Below, in pieces: positions 22,785 to 34,828 of a DNA stretch of 64,000 nt. Every line of letters starts with the position of its first letter. Within the stretch, counting starts at the first letter, position 1. The stretch spans positions 199,678,258 through 199,742,257 of the forward strand of contig NC_134568.1 in the NCBI RefSeq assembly GCF_050947875.1. The letters run 5' to 3'. A program made the translations under genes and the position numbers. This DNA comes from Dermacentor variabilis (lineage: Eukaryota; Arthropoda; Arachnida; Ixodida; Ixodidae). The notes under the pieces were generated by a model, which was not told the DNA's origin, searched no databases, and saw only the letters and a list, made by a program, of their open reading frames with translations.

Positions 22785-23725
22785 CCGTGTTTACTTGCAT
22801 AATGATCACACCCCTGAATTTTGTTGTCGAAATTCGATTTTTTTTCTTTCCCGTGTAATGATCGCAGCCCAACTTGCTGCAGCGATATGTCGTGTGCCAA
22901 GTGTAGCTAATGATGATCGCGCTTACCATCTGTCAAATGCTGGCGAATGCTACGCGAGACATACCAAGCGGCCTGCATGCACCAAAGATTCTTAAGCAAG
23001 TGCCCCATTTTATTCCTTTCATCACTTTCCACACATCCGTGAAGCAAAAAAAAGCTACAACCTAACTTGCCTTGGCTTTATTATTTGTAGGCTTTATAAT
23101 GGTTGTGGTCAACAACAACAAAAAAGGTGCCTTTCGATTGTGTCGTCTGCACTCGTGGGCTCGCAACAAATTGCGAGCGGAAACTATAGTAGCCACATCT
23201 ACATGATACGTTAGAAGTGTACCCTATTCATACGCCGACGCTTGTAACACAGCTAAGATATTTGCCCACCCTTAGCGGAAATGTGCCGTATTAGGATAGT
23301 AGAGAAGACAAATGCCGCAGTTTGCACAGCATACCCGCCATGTGTATCTATGTCACTGGCAGCTAAGCACACCTATCTCTGTTTCTGCCCCTTCAAAGTG
23401 GACGTGGCTACATTATTGCCGCAAACTTGCTAATATTAACGATATGATTCATTACTGATATGGAAGAAACTGTTTCAATGCACATAATGTACTCACGAAA
23501 AGAAAAAAAAAATCGCTGCTCAGCCGGCCTCCATTTTTATCTTGGTGTCCCGCACTGTTACAGCAGCAGCCGCCTGTCTGTTGACGTGTTGTCATACCGC
23601 AGCAAATGCAGGATGAAAAAATTTTTTTCTTTTCTCGGGAAATTTAACCAGCGTCATAATCACACCCCTAAATTTGCAGCAACTTTTTTGACAAAAAAGT
23701 GCGACCATTATGTGAGTAAATACGG
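22785..23725. mobile_element. TIR DNA element flanked by TA
   Basis: The left end reads TACCGTGTTTACTTGCATAA from 22783, and the right end (complement) reads TACCGTATTTACTCACATAA to 23727, an imperfect inverted repeat of about 30 bp. TA flanks both ends. The interior is non-coding apart from short frames. The TA target would suit a Tc1/mariner/pogo-type element, but without a transposase the superfamily is open. Confidence 0.7.
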
Positions 23726-23727
23726 TA

Positions 23728-25140
23728 CTCTTTGGTTGCAACGCCACTATGTATAGCAACACCACCATGTTTACTGTTTGAACGGTAAACAATATTCAGG
23801 AATGTAAGAATGGTACTCGTACATGTTGCTGTCACTGCTGCAAAGCCACATCTCAGAAACACAAATAAAAGAAAAATGATGATAAAGAGAAGATGGGAAG
23901 TTCTTTATGCCTTGGTGATTCTTTCGTAGACAGCAGGCATTAAAACTTAAAGAAAGAATGAATCAATGAAGGTCAATTGCGACAAAGTAAAGAACAAAGC
24001 TCCCATGGATATGCAAGGCATATTGTGATGCACCGGCACATGTCAAACAGCCAGCACATTACGTGCTGTTCTTATGTGAATATATGCCGATTCAGCTCGG
24101 CTAAAATTCAGAGCACCCTACGATCACTAGTTTTCCAAGCTTTGATCTGGCAGTCCTCAGTCCAGAGGTACTTCCACTTTTTTCTTTGTTCAGGGCACCT
24201 TCAAGAACAGCAATTTATTACTAACAGTCAGCTGGTTGTTCATGAAAAGAACTAAATTGGTTGTGCCAGAAAACCCAAGGTGGCTCACACGAAGTAGGAC
24301 ATTTGGGGGCTTTCTTTACAAGTGCCTTTCTTTTTTGTCCCTTGAGACAAAGCAAGCACTTAAACGTTTGTGAAACAAATTTCATGGAACAGAATACATA
24401 TAGGGCAATGATGCATGCAGATGCCAATAGATGATATTCATAAATGTATACTTAAGCCTTCAATGAAAGGTCCAGCCCATTCTCATCAAGATATTCGGGT
24501 GGCAACAGGTGGCCAGCAGTGCCATGGAGACACTTGGGCTTGCCTTGTTCAAGCCAGTCAGCTATCACGACATCTCTCCTCCAATGCAGCTATAATATGA
24601 CACATCAGAGCTCTGGTGCCAATGACTACGTTGAAGCAGCCACGACCATGTGTTATTAGATGGTTAGGCCACTTGAGCTGCCATGATTAAATGATTAGAT
24701 GCATAGTTACCATTTCGTAAATTTGTGATCGCTTATTTTCCCTGTCACATCCATGTGGTTTCCTCACACCGCAAGAGCGCGACAGGATCAACTTCAGTAG
24801 CTTGAATATTGCATGCATGTGTCTGCTTCTTTGCACGGGAGAGGCTGCAATCAAATGCTCCAGAGTAATTTTAACCATACATGGCTCTTTGACATGCAGG
24901 GAAATCTCCAATGCATAGGCATTTCAGCACTCTACCCTGAATGGAATGCAGCCACTGCAACTGCATTTACATTAAGCTTGCAGCCTCCAGCTCAGTAGCA
25001 TGAAGTCTAGCTACTAATAAACCACCATGGCACACACACAGTGAAAGGAATGGATAGTGCTAGTGCATCAGGAATGTCTATCCCCAACTCTCTCACAACC
25101 AGCTAGATTTGATGCCCCAACACTTATAATGAATTAAAAG
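23728..25140. other. No gene recognised
   Basis: AT-rich intronic sequence with short open frames on both strands, none with a recognisable domain, and no terminal repeats seen. The 3' end of the minus-strand I-clade LINE begins at about 25150. Confidence 0.4.
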
Positions 25141-25149
25141 CATGATGGA

Positions 25150-25564
25150 TCTAGTTATTTATGTAGGGTTTTATGGCACAAAGGCAACTAAGGCTATGAT
25201 GCGCAATGGACAGGATGAGAATATAGAATTTGATGAAACAAAAATTATTACTTTAGAGTTTATTTAAGAAACCTACTTCTTCTAGAAACTTAAAAATATC
25301 TTCTAGGGACACAAGTGCGTTTTCAGCTAGGATCAGGGAGAGATGAAGTGGTGTTAGCGTTTTGTAAAGTTCATAAAACTATTTGTCTTTCTCCCTCCTA
25401 CACCAGACATGTTACTAAAATGTGATTCATAGTTAAGAGATTCTTGGCATTGATTACAAGCCGCTTGTTCTTCATTTTTCAATAAAAGTTGTGTGAGATA
25501 TGGGTGTCCAATACAAACAGGACATAGAACAACTTCCACGGAACACTCCTGGTGGTATGATGCC
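25150..25564 (-). mobile_element. I-clade LINE (outer element), ORF2 C-terminus and 3' end
   Basis: On the minus strand, 25564-25354 reads SVEVVLCPVCIGHPYLTQ, then KNEEQAACNQCQESL, the C-terminal block and CxxC knuckle of I-clade LINE ORF2 that follow the RNase H domain. Further on come LAENALVSLEDIFKFLEEVG and a 3' UTR with TTTGTGCCATAAAACCC and an AATAA-type tail near 25150. The RNase H domain of the same orientation ends at 33657, so an 8.1-kb insertion (Penelope-like element and its contents) separates the two. Confidence 0.75.
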
Positions 25565-25875
25565 TCCTTCCACTTCCACCATAAGACGCATATCCCCATT
25601 CTTGTGCCTGTACAATATTGCACATTTATCTAACTCTGGCGTGCAGTTACAATACTGGCAATGTAGGGAAAGATTAGAAGGCGATACACATTCTATCCAC
25701 CTTCGCCTCCTAATCTTTCCCTACAATGCCAAGATTCTAACTGCACGCCAGAGTTAGATAAACGTGCGATATTGTACAGGCACAAGAATGAGGATACGCG
25801 TCTTATAGTAGAGGCATGGCATATCTATAACGGTGGAAGTGTGCGCATGAGTCAGCCTTTGATTACTAGGCGTTC
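25565..25875 (+). mobile_element. Penelope-like element, left part with inverted head
   Basis: The segment 25703-25875 matches the GIY-YIG 3' coding region at 33228-33400 (the CACGCCAGAGTTAGATAAA and GCACAAGAATGAGGATACGC stretches). The segment 25570-25684 is the inverted complement of the same region, giving a fold-back with centre at about 25693. A partial upstream copy with an inverted end is a usual Penelope configuration. The sequence breaks off at about 25875, where the plus-strand I-clade LINE begins, and appears to resume at about 30823. Confidence 0.75.
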
Positions 25876-26000
25876 CTAGGCGCATGAGTGCCGCAGAATA
25901 GGCACCGCACTCGGAAGTGCCACAACACGCGCCTAATGTCATCAAGCCAGCGACGATAGTTTTCAACGCTGCCCTACCTTCCAGTGCACCTTCAGTGAAT

Positions 26001-27063
26001 ATGGCTGAGACAAGCGAAAGTGAAGCCAAGAAACCACGGGTTGACGACGACAAGACTTGCGTGCATGCTCTACCTATGAGCTAAGTGTAGATGAAGACAT
26101 AGACTGCGATGAAACGCCGTTCTCCTTGGTATTGAATAAAAAGAAGCGGCTTGAGGGAATTCCAGTTGTTTTTCGACCCTCACAGGAAGGGCGTAACTTC
26201 TGGCAAGTGAATCCAAACCGCGCTGCGTTGGAAATTGTCTCCGCGGCAAAGGAAAAAGTACAGTCATTCCACGTAAACAGAGATGGAAGTTTCTCTGTCA
26301 ATGTTACTTCAGTCTCATCTGCAAGACATCTACTGTCGATGAGCGAAGTGGCTGGTTTGGGAGTCAAACCATTCATTCCGGCATCTTATACCAAGAATGT
26401 CGGCAAGATACGCCATGTGCCAGTTGAGTATACAGAAGAACAACTGGTTGACTTCCTGAAGGACTTTGGCGTGACATCTGCCCGTCGTCAGGCACGCTAC
26501 AATCGCCAAGAAGATGGAGCGGTTGAATCACGCCCTCTGAGAACTGTCATTCTTCATTTCAGAGAAGACAAACCAATGCCGCAACAAGTGTAGGTTTCAC
26601 GAATCATCCCGTAGAAGAATATCACGGCCCTGCTCTGAGATGCTACAACTGCCAGAGATTTGGAAATTTATCGAAGAACTGCCGCAGTCCACGTCGCTGC
26701 AAGATATGCTCAGAAGACCACGACTATTCAGAGTGCAAGTCTGTGTGTCAGCCAAAGTGTGCCAACTGTGGCGGAAACCATACAGCTTCCTTTTCCGGGT
26801 GCCCTCAGAGCAGAGCTACCTCAAGGTTGCGCAGACATGAGTTGAAATACGTAAGGCTGCCTCCTCGTAATGCGCCCCCACCCAACCTTGATGCTGTAAG
26901 ATGCGAGACTCCAACTGCCAACAAAAATAAAGAGCAAGTGGTCAATATGAACTATTCTGCAGCTCTAAAGCACTCAGGTCAACAACGTTCTGACAGCGAG
27001 CGACACAATCCACCTCCAGAGAACACTACGCATCTTGCCCAGGCTTCGAGTGAACTTCGCTGA
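26001..27063 (+). pseudogene. I-clade LINE ORF1 (gag-like, CCHC zinc knuckles)
   Basis: The start ATG at 26001 opens MAETSESEAKKPRVDDDK. A frameshift near 26055 leads into the long frame 26057-26593 (QVNPNRAALEIVSAAKEKVQ, an RRM-like region). A further shift gives knuckles at about 26642-26815: CYNCQRFGNLSKNC (the histidine replaced by asparagine), CKICSEDHDYSEC and CANCGGNHTASFSGC. A basic and proline-rich tail follows, with a stop at 27061. This is the RNA-binding ORF1 protein of Jockey/I-type LINEs. Frameshifts prevent expression of one protein. Confidence 0.85.
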
Positions 27064-27332
27064 CCTTCTAAACAACGCCCTGTGCCATTGACACAGCAAC
27101 CTCACATAACATCTGAGCGACTACCTCAACATTCGCCTCAACCACATCTGTCATCCCAGCGACCATCTCAGTCAGCTATTCAGCTACCTGCTTCGAGCAC
27201 ACATGGAGCTTCAGCGTCGTTTGGTGATTACGCGCCTTTACCCGTGGCACAGATGATCCTGCCCATGCTATTCTTACAAGATCTGCACAAAGCAAGTCAT
27301 TGTTCTAAGTGAATACGCTGCAGTCGACGGCG

Positions 27333-29332
27333 AATATGAATGCCTAAGAGCAATTAGAAGGCGCGCAGAACAGGCTTACTGCCGCAGTGGTAAGCTGGAC
27401 GACTACAAGATGGCACAGAAAGTTCAGTCAACTTCACGCAGACGCTTACAAAAATTAGGTACAAGAAAATGGCGAGAATACTGCGCGTCGTTGTCTCCAT
27501 TTACTCCAGTTCCCAGAATATGGTCCGTTGTCCGATCTTTTAGTGGTCCAGTTACCCAGAGCCATCCCTTTCGAGCCCTTGCCGTAGCTCGAAGCACTCC
27601 GGAAACACCCGTTGCTGACGAATTTTGTCAACTTATATCCAGACCAGGAATTCCGTTTACTTGCCTACAATTTGCAAGTTCGACAACACTAGCAGAACAG
27701 AAGGTTCGTGCGTGCTTTATGTCACAACATCCACAACTTGATTGTGAGTCTAGATTAAATGAATTGAAAAGTGCTCTTTCGTCATGCCGTACAAAGACAA
27801 CCGCAGGCCCAGATGGTGCTACGTATGTGATGTTAAACAACCTAGGTCTAGTAGGAAGAATGACTCTTTTGGAGATATTTAATGATATCTGGATAAGAGA
27901 GACTCTTCTGGATTCATGGAAATTAGCTCGGGTAATTCCAGTGCTAAAACCAGGAAAGACTCCACTTTGTCTTGACTCCTACCGACCCGTCAGTCTCACA
28001 AGCTGTTTTTCCAAACTAATGGAGAAGATGATAGACAGTCGACTGCAATGGTGGTGTGAACACACAAATGTGTTTTCCGACCACATGACCGGTTTTCGAA
28101 AAAATCGGTGTACAATGGATGCAGTATTAGATATTGCCACATACGTCGAACATGAACGAAGCTGTGGAAATGTGACAGTAGCAGTATTCTTAGACATTCA
28201 AAGAGCATTCGACACTGTAAGTCACATACACGTCCTTGCTGGTATGTTAGAGCTTGGCCTACACGGTCGAACGCTGCGATGGGTATCAAATTTCTTGAAA
28301 GATAGAAAAATATTTATGGAAACAATTGAAGGAGAAAGTAATTATCACAGCATCACGCAGGGCGTTCCGCAGGGCAGTGTTCTCAGTACGTTTTTATTCA
28401 ACTGTGTCATGGCAGCCTTGCCACAAAAACTCCCGTCTAGTCTACGGTATTCTCTGTACGCAGATGACATCTGCATATGGGCCTCTGGTTCTAATATACA
28501 AGACATTCAAACAACGCTGCAAGAGGGTCTTGATAGTATCGACATCTTTTTAAAAGAAAAAGGCATGAGTCTTTCATACGCAAAGACAGCCGTACTTCCT
28601 TTCACTAGACGACAGCTGATTAATTTCCAACTCAGGCTTAACGGGCAAACTTTGATGTTTGTGAAAGAGCATAAATTTCTTGGAGTTATTCTTGACCACC
28701 AGCTTACATGGGCTTCATACATCCAGGCAATTGAAAAGCAGACCAATGCAGTAATAAACGTACTTCGGCGACTCGCAGGCACAACGTGGGGGGGATCAGT
28801 CTCTTCGCTACTACAAGTACATAATGCACTCATAAAACAAAAAATTGCTTACTCGGCACCTATTCTCCATGGTTTATCGCAAACTTCTGAGGAACGTCTT
28901 CAACGTTTACTAGCAAGGGGGCTGCGAGTGTGTCTTGGCGTTCCGCAGGCTACCTCGAGTTCTTTAGTAATTGCTGAAGCTCGTCACCCCCCATTTCCAG
29001 TCATACGAACGGTTGAAACATGCCGACATATTTATCGCATCTTAACCCTACACGAGAAGCATCCATTAAACCTCGCGCTCACCGAAAGAAACAAAAGCAA
29101 ACTTCACGATGTTCGAGAACATAAAGCATTATTACCAAGATTTGAATTATGCAAAGTGGATGTTAGTTACCCTCCCTGGATGTTAACATACCCTAAAATA
29201 GAGTTATCGGTTGACGGGATTATATCTAAGAGAGACATGTTCATAGTAGCCGCACCAGCAACTAGCACTCTTCCAAATTTACTCATTATACCGCCAGTAC
29301 ATCCATGTTTATACAGATGGTTCGTGTCATAA
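27333..29332 (+). pseudogene. I-clade LINE ORF2, reverse transcriptase domain
   Basis: This is the longest open frame in the window (640 codons from the internal Met at 27410; the frame is open upstream to about 27333). RT blocks in order: TTAGPDGATY, LKPGKTPLCLDSYRPVSL, MTGFRKNRCTMDAV, AVFLDIQRAFDTV (block A aspartate), TQGVPQGSVLS, SLYADDICIWA (YADD intact) and EHKFLGVILDHQLTW. The frame ends in VHPCLYRWFVS and a stop; the next frame reads HVYTDGS, the start of RNase H, so a single frameshift near 29295 separates RT from RNase H. The RT active site is intact. There is no endonuclease in front of it. Confidence 0.9.
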
Positions 29333-29840
29333 AAATTCCTCGACTTCAGCATTCGTCATTCCACATTTAGAGCTAGAGGAAACATTTAAATTATCCCAGG
29401 AGACATCTTCCACCATGGAAGAACTATTTGCAATCCTGTGTGCTTTGCGTTTCATAACATTAGAAAAACATTCGCAAAAATGGGTTATCTTTAGCGATTC
29501 GCAAGCTGCTCTCACATTACTACAGAGCAATAAGAAAAATTCTTTGAACACTTCGATATTGTATGAGACGCTCAAAGAACTTGCAATGAACCACGTAATT
29601 GCATTTCAGTGGATTCCTGGGCACTGCAATATTTCTGGTAATACTGCAGCGGATGCAGCTGCGAATCGAGCGCACAATAACGCAGAGACAACCAATCTTC
29701 CCCTATTGCGTAGTGAAGTCTGTCTGATCCTGAGACAAATTTCTTGTCGTCTCAGCAAAACTACCTGGTTTGACCAGCAAACTAAAAACTCAAGAGTTAT
29801 ACTCTATAGACCCATGTATAAATTTATCAATGCTGGAAAC
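29300..29840 (+). pseudogene. I-clade LINE RNase H domain
   Basis: The frame reads VYTDGS (first catalytic aspartate), STMEELFAILCALRF (catalytic glutamate), WVIFSDSQAALTLLQ (catalytic aspartate) and FQWIPGHCNISGNTAADAAA (last block, with D). All four metal-binding positions expected of a LINE RNase H are present. The frame stops at about 29843 and shifts before the C-terminal knuckle. Presence of RNase H places the element in the I group. Confidence 0.85.
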
Positions 29841-30212
29841 TAAGAGACAATAGAAAATTTGAAACTTTGGTACACCGGCTGCGTCTTGGTACTGCATTTA
29901 TGAAACACTTCTTGTACAGAATAAAACGTGTCTCTAGTCCGCAGTGTTCTTGTGGCCATCCAGACGAAGATGTGCATCATCTTCTTCTCGAGTGCACGAA
30001 ATACGATACACAAAGAACGGTACTGCAAGCTAATTTGTTTATATTAAACAGAAGACCATTCACTCTAAAAAAGATACTTAGCCCATAGCCAACTGCTGGC
30101 CTTCAAAAAAGAGCACTTCTTGCTCTGAAAAAGTTTTTAGAGGACACCAACGTTTTGGGAAAATATTAAGTATTGGATGATCCGAATACGCTAAATGAAT
30201 TACATAAACGTT

Positions 30213-30479
30213 GTTTAACGAGAAGAAAGGGGGGTTAACCGAGGGGCCCAATTTTTATTAGTCATATCATAAGAAGCCAACAAACACTGACACCAAGGAC
30301 AACATAGGGGAAATTACTTGTGCTTAATAAATGAAGTAATAAAACAATAAATTAATAGAAATTAAAGTGGATGAAAAAACAACTTGCCACAGGCAGGAAC
30401 CGAACCCACAGCCTTCACAAGTAATTTCCCCTATGTTGTCCTTGGTGTCAGTGTTTGTTGGCTTCTTATTATATGACTA
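30213..30479 (-). mobile_element. SINE-A copy with inverted part, inserted in the LINE 3' UTR
   Basis: Positions 30230-30412 are the complement of the SINE-A body and tail, and 30416-30483 are the same tail in plus orientation, so the copy folds back on itself. ATAAACGTT at 30204-30212 and 30480-30488 is a probable 9-bp TSD, with the LINE 3' UTR continuing on either side. Confidence 0.75.
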
Positions 30480-30828
30480 ATAAACGTTCGTGGTTCATAG
30501 TTGGTTTATGTGGTGATCGCAACTTTTATGCAATATGTATAATTCTGTCCTGTACTTGGAGTGTATTACAAGTGTTGTATGTTTTGGCTGTTCAAAACAT
30601 CGGACTTTATATATGCGTACGTGGACTGAACTAATGCACAGAACTTTGTGACTTATGTACTGTTGGACTGTATATATTTTATTGATCCGGTGTTCTGCTG
30701 AGTGTTATATTTAGTGTCACTATTCTCCCTTTTTACGCAAATTTGTTTCGTCTGCCAAGTGACAAGGAGTAGCCGGTGCCACCACATAAAGGCGCCAACC
30801 TCTCCTAACATTCATTTCAATTTAAAAA

Positions 30829-31087
30829 AAAAGGAGATTAAGTGCCTTAACAGCTATCTCTCGCGTAGACCGGCACATGTAGCTGACTGACACAAGGTGA
30901 TACCATTCCAGAGCTTGGGCAGATGAGTTTTGTGTCTTCTTTCTTCTTTTCGCCTCAGTGCTCCCTTCAGTTGATAGTCGGCGTTTGTGTTGTCCACTTC
31001 TCTACTCTTGTGTCCTGTCTGCACGCCTCACTTCTTTTTTGCATAATGAATCCTTACCAACTAGCTCAACTTTCTGTCGTTCTAAGC
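30829..31087 (+). repeat. Left pLTR of the Penelope-like element
   Basis: Nearly identical to 33404-33656 from GAGATTAAGTGCCTTAACAG through TGATACCATTCCAGAGCTTG to AATGAATCCTTACCAACTAG. It includes the last codons of the ORF, as expected for a pLTR formed from the 3' end of an upstream copy. Confidence 0.9.
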
Positions 31088-31441
31088 TTCATTTCTAGTA
31101 CTCTGAGCCCTGTTCCATGTTCCCCTACTTATCTGCACAATCCTGCTTCGTTAGCTTCCTTAATTGCCCCGATGTGTATCTTCCGCGCTAGAACCATGTC
31201 GTGTTTTACTTTTAATCGTGTAGTCCCATTGGAAGTTCAAATGATGTGCGGCTTCCTTCAACCATCAACTGGACATGCCAGGAGGATTGAAGCTATTCTT
31301 TCCACTGAATCATGGCACCAAGTTAGGTTCTACCAGGATTGTTTAAAGGTCCGTTGCGAGGCCCTGGGAGACGGTCGTCATTGGAACCGCCTTTACGGCG
31401 ATTGCAACAGGTTAGCCGAGCAACACATGGACTTCCTGTGA
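31048..31441 (+). pseudogene. PLE ORF N-terminal region
   Basis: An open frame begins inside the left pLTR at MNPYQLAQLS and continues with a helical region (SWHQVRFYQDCLKVRCEALG) to a stop at 31439. It lies in the place of the N-terminal domain of Penelope ORFs and has no recognisable motif of its own. The frame is broken before RT. Confidence 0.6.
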
Positions 31442-32105
31442 AGGATGAACCTTCCTGAGCTTCAACAAAGTAAGAGGAAACACCTTTCTAATTATTCACC
31501 CGTCAAATAACGTACTGGTTCTTGAAGACGCCAACGTAAGTGATACCCATAGAAAAACCCTTGCTTTAGGTCCCAAGCAGTGTTTTAAGCATAACATAAA
31601 ACCCGTTGACGTTTTAAGCATACCGCACTGAATAAGCAGGTTCGTCCCGCAAGAACGCTCGCGCTGTATTTCAGATTGTACTGCAAGCATTAATCAACCC
31701 AATTCTCATTTTAAGACGTCTGACCCTGTCCGACCGTTAGTTAATTACCTTGTGGAGCACAAACAGTAATATCTGACAAGGAAGGATATTTTGTAATTAT
31801 GCCAGATGACATGTTTTCAGAAAAAGCGATTTCAGCCATAGAAAATAATTTACAGCCAGTAAAACTTAAGCCCTCAGCAGTTAAGCAACGTGCGGTTGAC
31901 CTCCTGTCAAAACAATCTTGATAGGGTTGTCTCTAATGTCAAGAAAGCAAACTCCCTCACCCTAGAACTATTTTTCTCGGCAAAGACCCATAAGCAAGAA
32001 ATTCCTTTTCGTGCTATAGTGTAAGAGAAAGGGACCTGGCAGGTCTGTGTTGCTAGTTACCTACAGAAATGCTCAGCTTCACTAGTTTTTCCAGACCCTT
32101 TTCGC

Positions 32106-33463
32106 TTGCGTAATTCTCAGGCACTAGTTCAGTATTTGAGAGAGGTAAATCCTGGTGATTGTACAGCTTTCAGTATGTATATCAAAGACCTGTATTACTC
32201 CTTGCTGCATGACGAGTTGCTAAATGCCGTAAATGAGTGCATTAAAGAACAAGTGCAAGAGTCGGCTTTTATTGACAGATGCGGTGTTTCCACGAGAGCT
32301 TTTCTAGAAATTCTTTCAATGTACTTAAAGTCGACGCTGCTTGGGTGGAGAGATGGCGTGTTTCTGCAGAAATGAGGCATTTGTATTGGCTCAAAAGTTG
32401 CCCCTATTCTTAGCTATATTTACCTGAGTAAGGTTAACATGTGCTTAGAGAAAGCCTTAGGTGATTGCGTTATCAAGATATTTTGTTACGTTGATGATTA
32501 CCTGATTTTCTGCAACAGGGAAGAATTTGATTCCGCTGCTACCTCAATAAGTGAGCAACTTAACCTTTATGGAGGAGGATTAAAGTTTACCAAGGAATTT
32601 CCTCAGCGAAACGTAATTCAGTTTCTAGACATTTGCTTGATCTTCGAACAAAATCACGTTTGTTGGCAGTACTCCCCAAGATCTTCGAAGCCGTTGTTAA
32701 ATTTTCAATCCAAGCATTCCAAAGTAGTAAAAAACGGAATTGCCATGTCATGCCTTAAGTCTTCTCTCACCAGATCCTGCATGCACAAAATGAGCGCCAG
32801 TTTTAATACACAGGTCTGGCACCTATCAGAAGCAGGTTATCCTAGCGTAGCAGTGGCCACTGTGGCTCAACGCCTAAAGAAGTTGGTTTCGAGGGGGATG
32901 GACCTGATTACAGAAAGCAGCAATAGCAAAAAAAAAAAAAAAAGTAGTAGTGGCTATTCTGTACATTCATTCAATATCGCACATGTTGCTTTCACTGCTC
33001 CCAATAAGCTAGGTAAGATATGTGCTGCCGTGCAAAGAAAAAGGAGCAAGTAAAAGGCAAGGAAAGAACAGATATTTGTCCTGTAAAGCACAATAACAAC
33101 AGTTTCACTGACTGTCGTATGGGTGTGGTTTATAAAGTTCCCTTTAGCTGTAACCAGTTTTACGTAGGGCAAATGGGGCAGTGTATCAATCAGAGGCTAA
33201 TGGAACATAAAAGGTTGTTAACCGGTGGTTCGCCTTCTAATTTTTCCCTACATTGCCAATATTGTAACTGCACGCCAGAGTTAGATAAATGCGCAATATT
33301 GTACAGGCACAAGAATGAGGATACGCGTCTTATGGTAGAGGCATGGCATATCTATAATGGTGGAAGTGTGTGCATGAGCCAGCCTTCGATTACTTTACGC
33401 AAGGAAGAGATTAAGTGCCTTAACAGCTATCTCTCGCGTAGACTGGCACATGTAGCCGACTGA
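32106..33463 (+). pseudogene. PLE reverse transcriptase and GIY-YIG endonuclease
   Basis: Frames 32106-32375, 32439-33053 and 33020-33463 together give the RT fingers/palm (DCTAFSMYIKDLYYSLLHDE), YVDD palm (FCYVDDYLIF), thumb (LNLYGGGLKFTKEFPQRNVI), a lysine-rich linker, and the GIY-YIG nuclease (VVYKVPFSCNQFYVGQ). A histidine-rich GIY-YIG tail, HKNEDTRLMVEAWHI, is followed by LNSYLSRR and the stop. A stop at 32374 and a frameshift near 33040 break the ORF. Confidence 0.88.
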
Positions 33464-33656
33464 CACGTGGTGATACCATTCCAGAGCTTGCGCAGATGAG
33501 TTTTGTGTCTTCTTTCTTCTTTTCACCTCAGAGGTCCCTTCAGTTGATACTCGGCGTTCGTGTTGTCCACTTCTCTTCTCTTGTGTCCTGTCTGCACGCC
33601 TCACCTTTTTGCATAATGAATCCTTACCAACTAGCTCAGCTTTCTGTCGTTCTAAC
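33404..33656 (+). repeat. Right pLTR of the Penelope-like element
   Basis: Copy of 30829-31087 with scattered substitutions. It ends at TTTCTGTCGTTCTA, after which minus-strand I-clade LINE sequence begins at 33657. Confidence 0.9.
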
Positions 33657-34828
33657 TTGACAGTCCCAATCCTTTTGCTGCATTGACGTGATTGCAGCAC
33701 GGACCACCCGTACACAGTCCTTGAATGGAAGATTTACTTTTGTTAGTCTTTCACGGGCTGTCATTGCTGCATATTTGTCTGCCTTTTCATTTCCCGAAAT
33801 TCTGATGTGACTTGGAACCCAACAGAGACGAAATAATTTACCATGATTTTCACTTTCACCAAGCATTCTAAGGATGCCTCCAAGAAGAGGTTCGCACTCT
33901 GACTTTCTATGGAGGAAATTAAGTCAACGGAGAGAATCTATGTAGTAAACTGCATTTTTATAATTTTCTGTTACTATCTTTTCCAAAGCCATAAGGGCGT
34001 ATACTTCAGCTGTAAAAACTGAAGCAAACTGTGGCAACCTAAGACAATTTTCCCAGTGTTCCGATACGACTACGCTTCTGGCATGTTCATTTGTCTTGCA
34101 GATGTCAGTGTAAAACTCGGTGTAGTCACTGTATTTTTCTTGTAATTCTGAGAAATCTTGCATTATGTGTTCACGTGGTGTTTCTTTTTTTTTTCTTGTG
34201 GTCTATAACAGTGAAATCACAATGTTCAAAACCATACCACGGGGGCAGTCTGTTCGGTCTTTCGGCAACCCCGAGAGCCTCGCTCAGAACAATGTAGTTT
34301 CGACACATTTCTTCGAAATGAAGGATAAGTGGTTTCACACTATGTGACTTGTTGATGTAGTGCATTCCGTTCGTGGTGTAAGTGACAAGAGTATGGCATA
34401 TATGATTAGGAAGAGCTGTTATTCTGATAACGTATGAAATTGTGCGCAAGGCTCTTTGGTGTTCCAAGGCTCTTCAGTGTTCCAAACAGGGTTCGTTACT
34501 GTCGGCATATAGGCTTTGTACTGGTGAGGTCCTGTACGCACCAGCTGCTAAGCGTAGTCCATGATCGTGTGTGGGATGAAGAAGCCTGATGTTAGACTGC
34601 CTTGCTGATCCATAAACTATGCAGCCGCAGTCAAGAATGCTGAAGGTAAATACGCAACCAGCGTACGTTCAGTCGGCGCCTCAATGCTTATGTGATAGGA
34701 CCTTCAGGATGTTAAGCGCTTTGTTTGCCTTAGTTCTTACGCTGTTAATGTGGGCAATGAAATTTAGTTTATTATCAAAAATTATTCCTAAAAACTTTCG
34801 TTTTCGACGCTCCTTTACTCTGCAATGC

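Larger units (their letters stand above)
25878..30822 (+). mobile_element. I-clade LINE, near full length but lacking the endonuclease
   Basis: The order is a short 5' UTR (25878-26000), ORF1 with RRM-like and three CCHC knuckles (26001-27063), a Pro/Gln/Ser-rich linker (to 27240), RT (27333-29300), RNase H (29300-29840), a C-terminal knuckle (about 29940, CSCGHPDEDVHHLLLEC) and a 3' UTR continuing to about 30822. The APE endonuclease expected between ORF1 and RT is absent: RT-proximal sequence starts about 90 bp after ORF1-side sequence. A SINE is inserted in the 3' UTR (30213-30479). It sits inside the Penelope-like element. Confidence 0.85.
30823..33656 (+). mobile_element. Penelope-like element (PLE) with pLTRs, RT and GIY-YIG endonuclease
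   Basis: The element has direct terminal repeats of about 255 bp (30829-31087 and 33404-33656). Between them it codes for an N-terminal region (31048-31441), an RT with FCYVDDYLIF (YVDD active site, about 32475) and a GIY-YIG endonuclease (33119-33463: GVVYKVPFSC, QFYVGQMGQCINQRLMEHK). RT plus a C-terminal GIY-YIG nuclease and pseudo-LTRs is diagnostic of Penelope-like elements. Stops and shifts at 31700-32100 and 32374 show decay. Confidence 0.9.
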
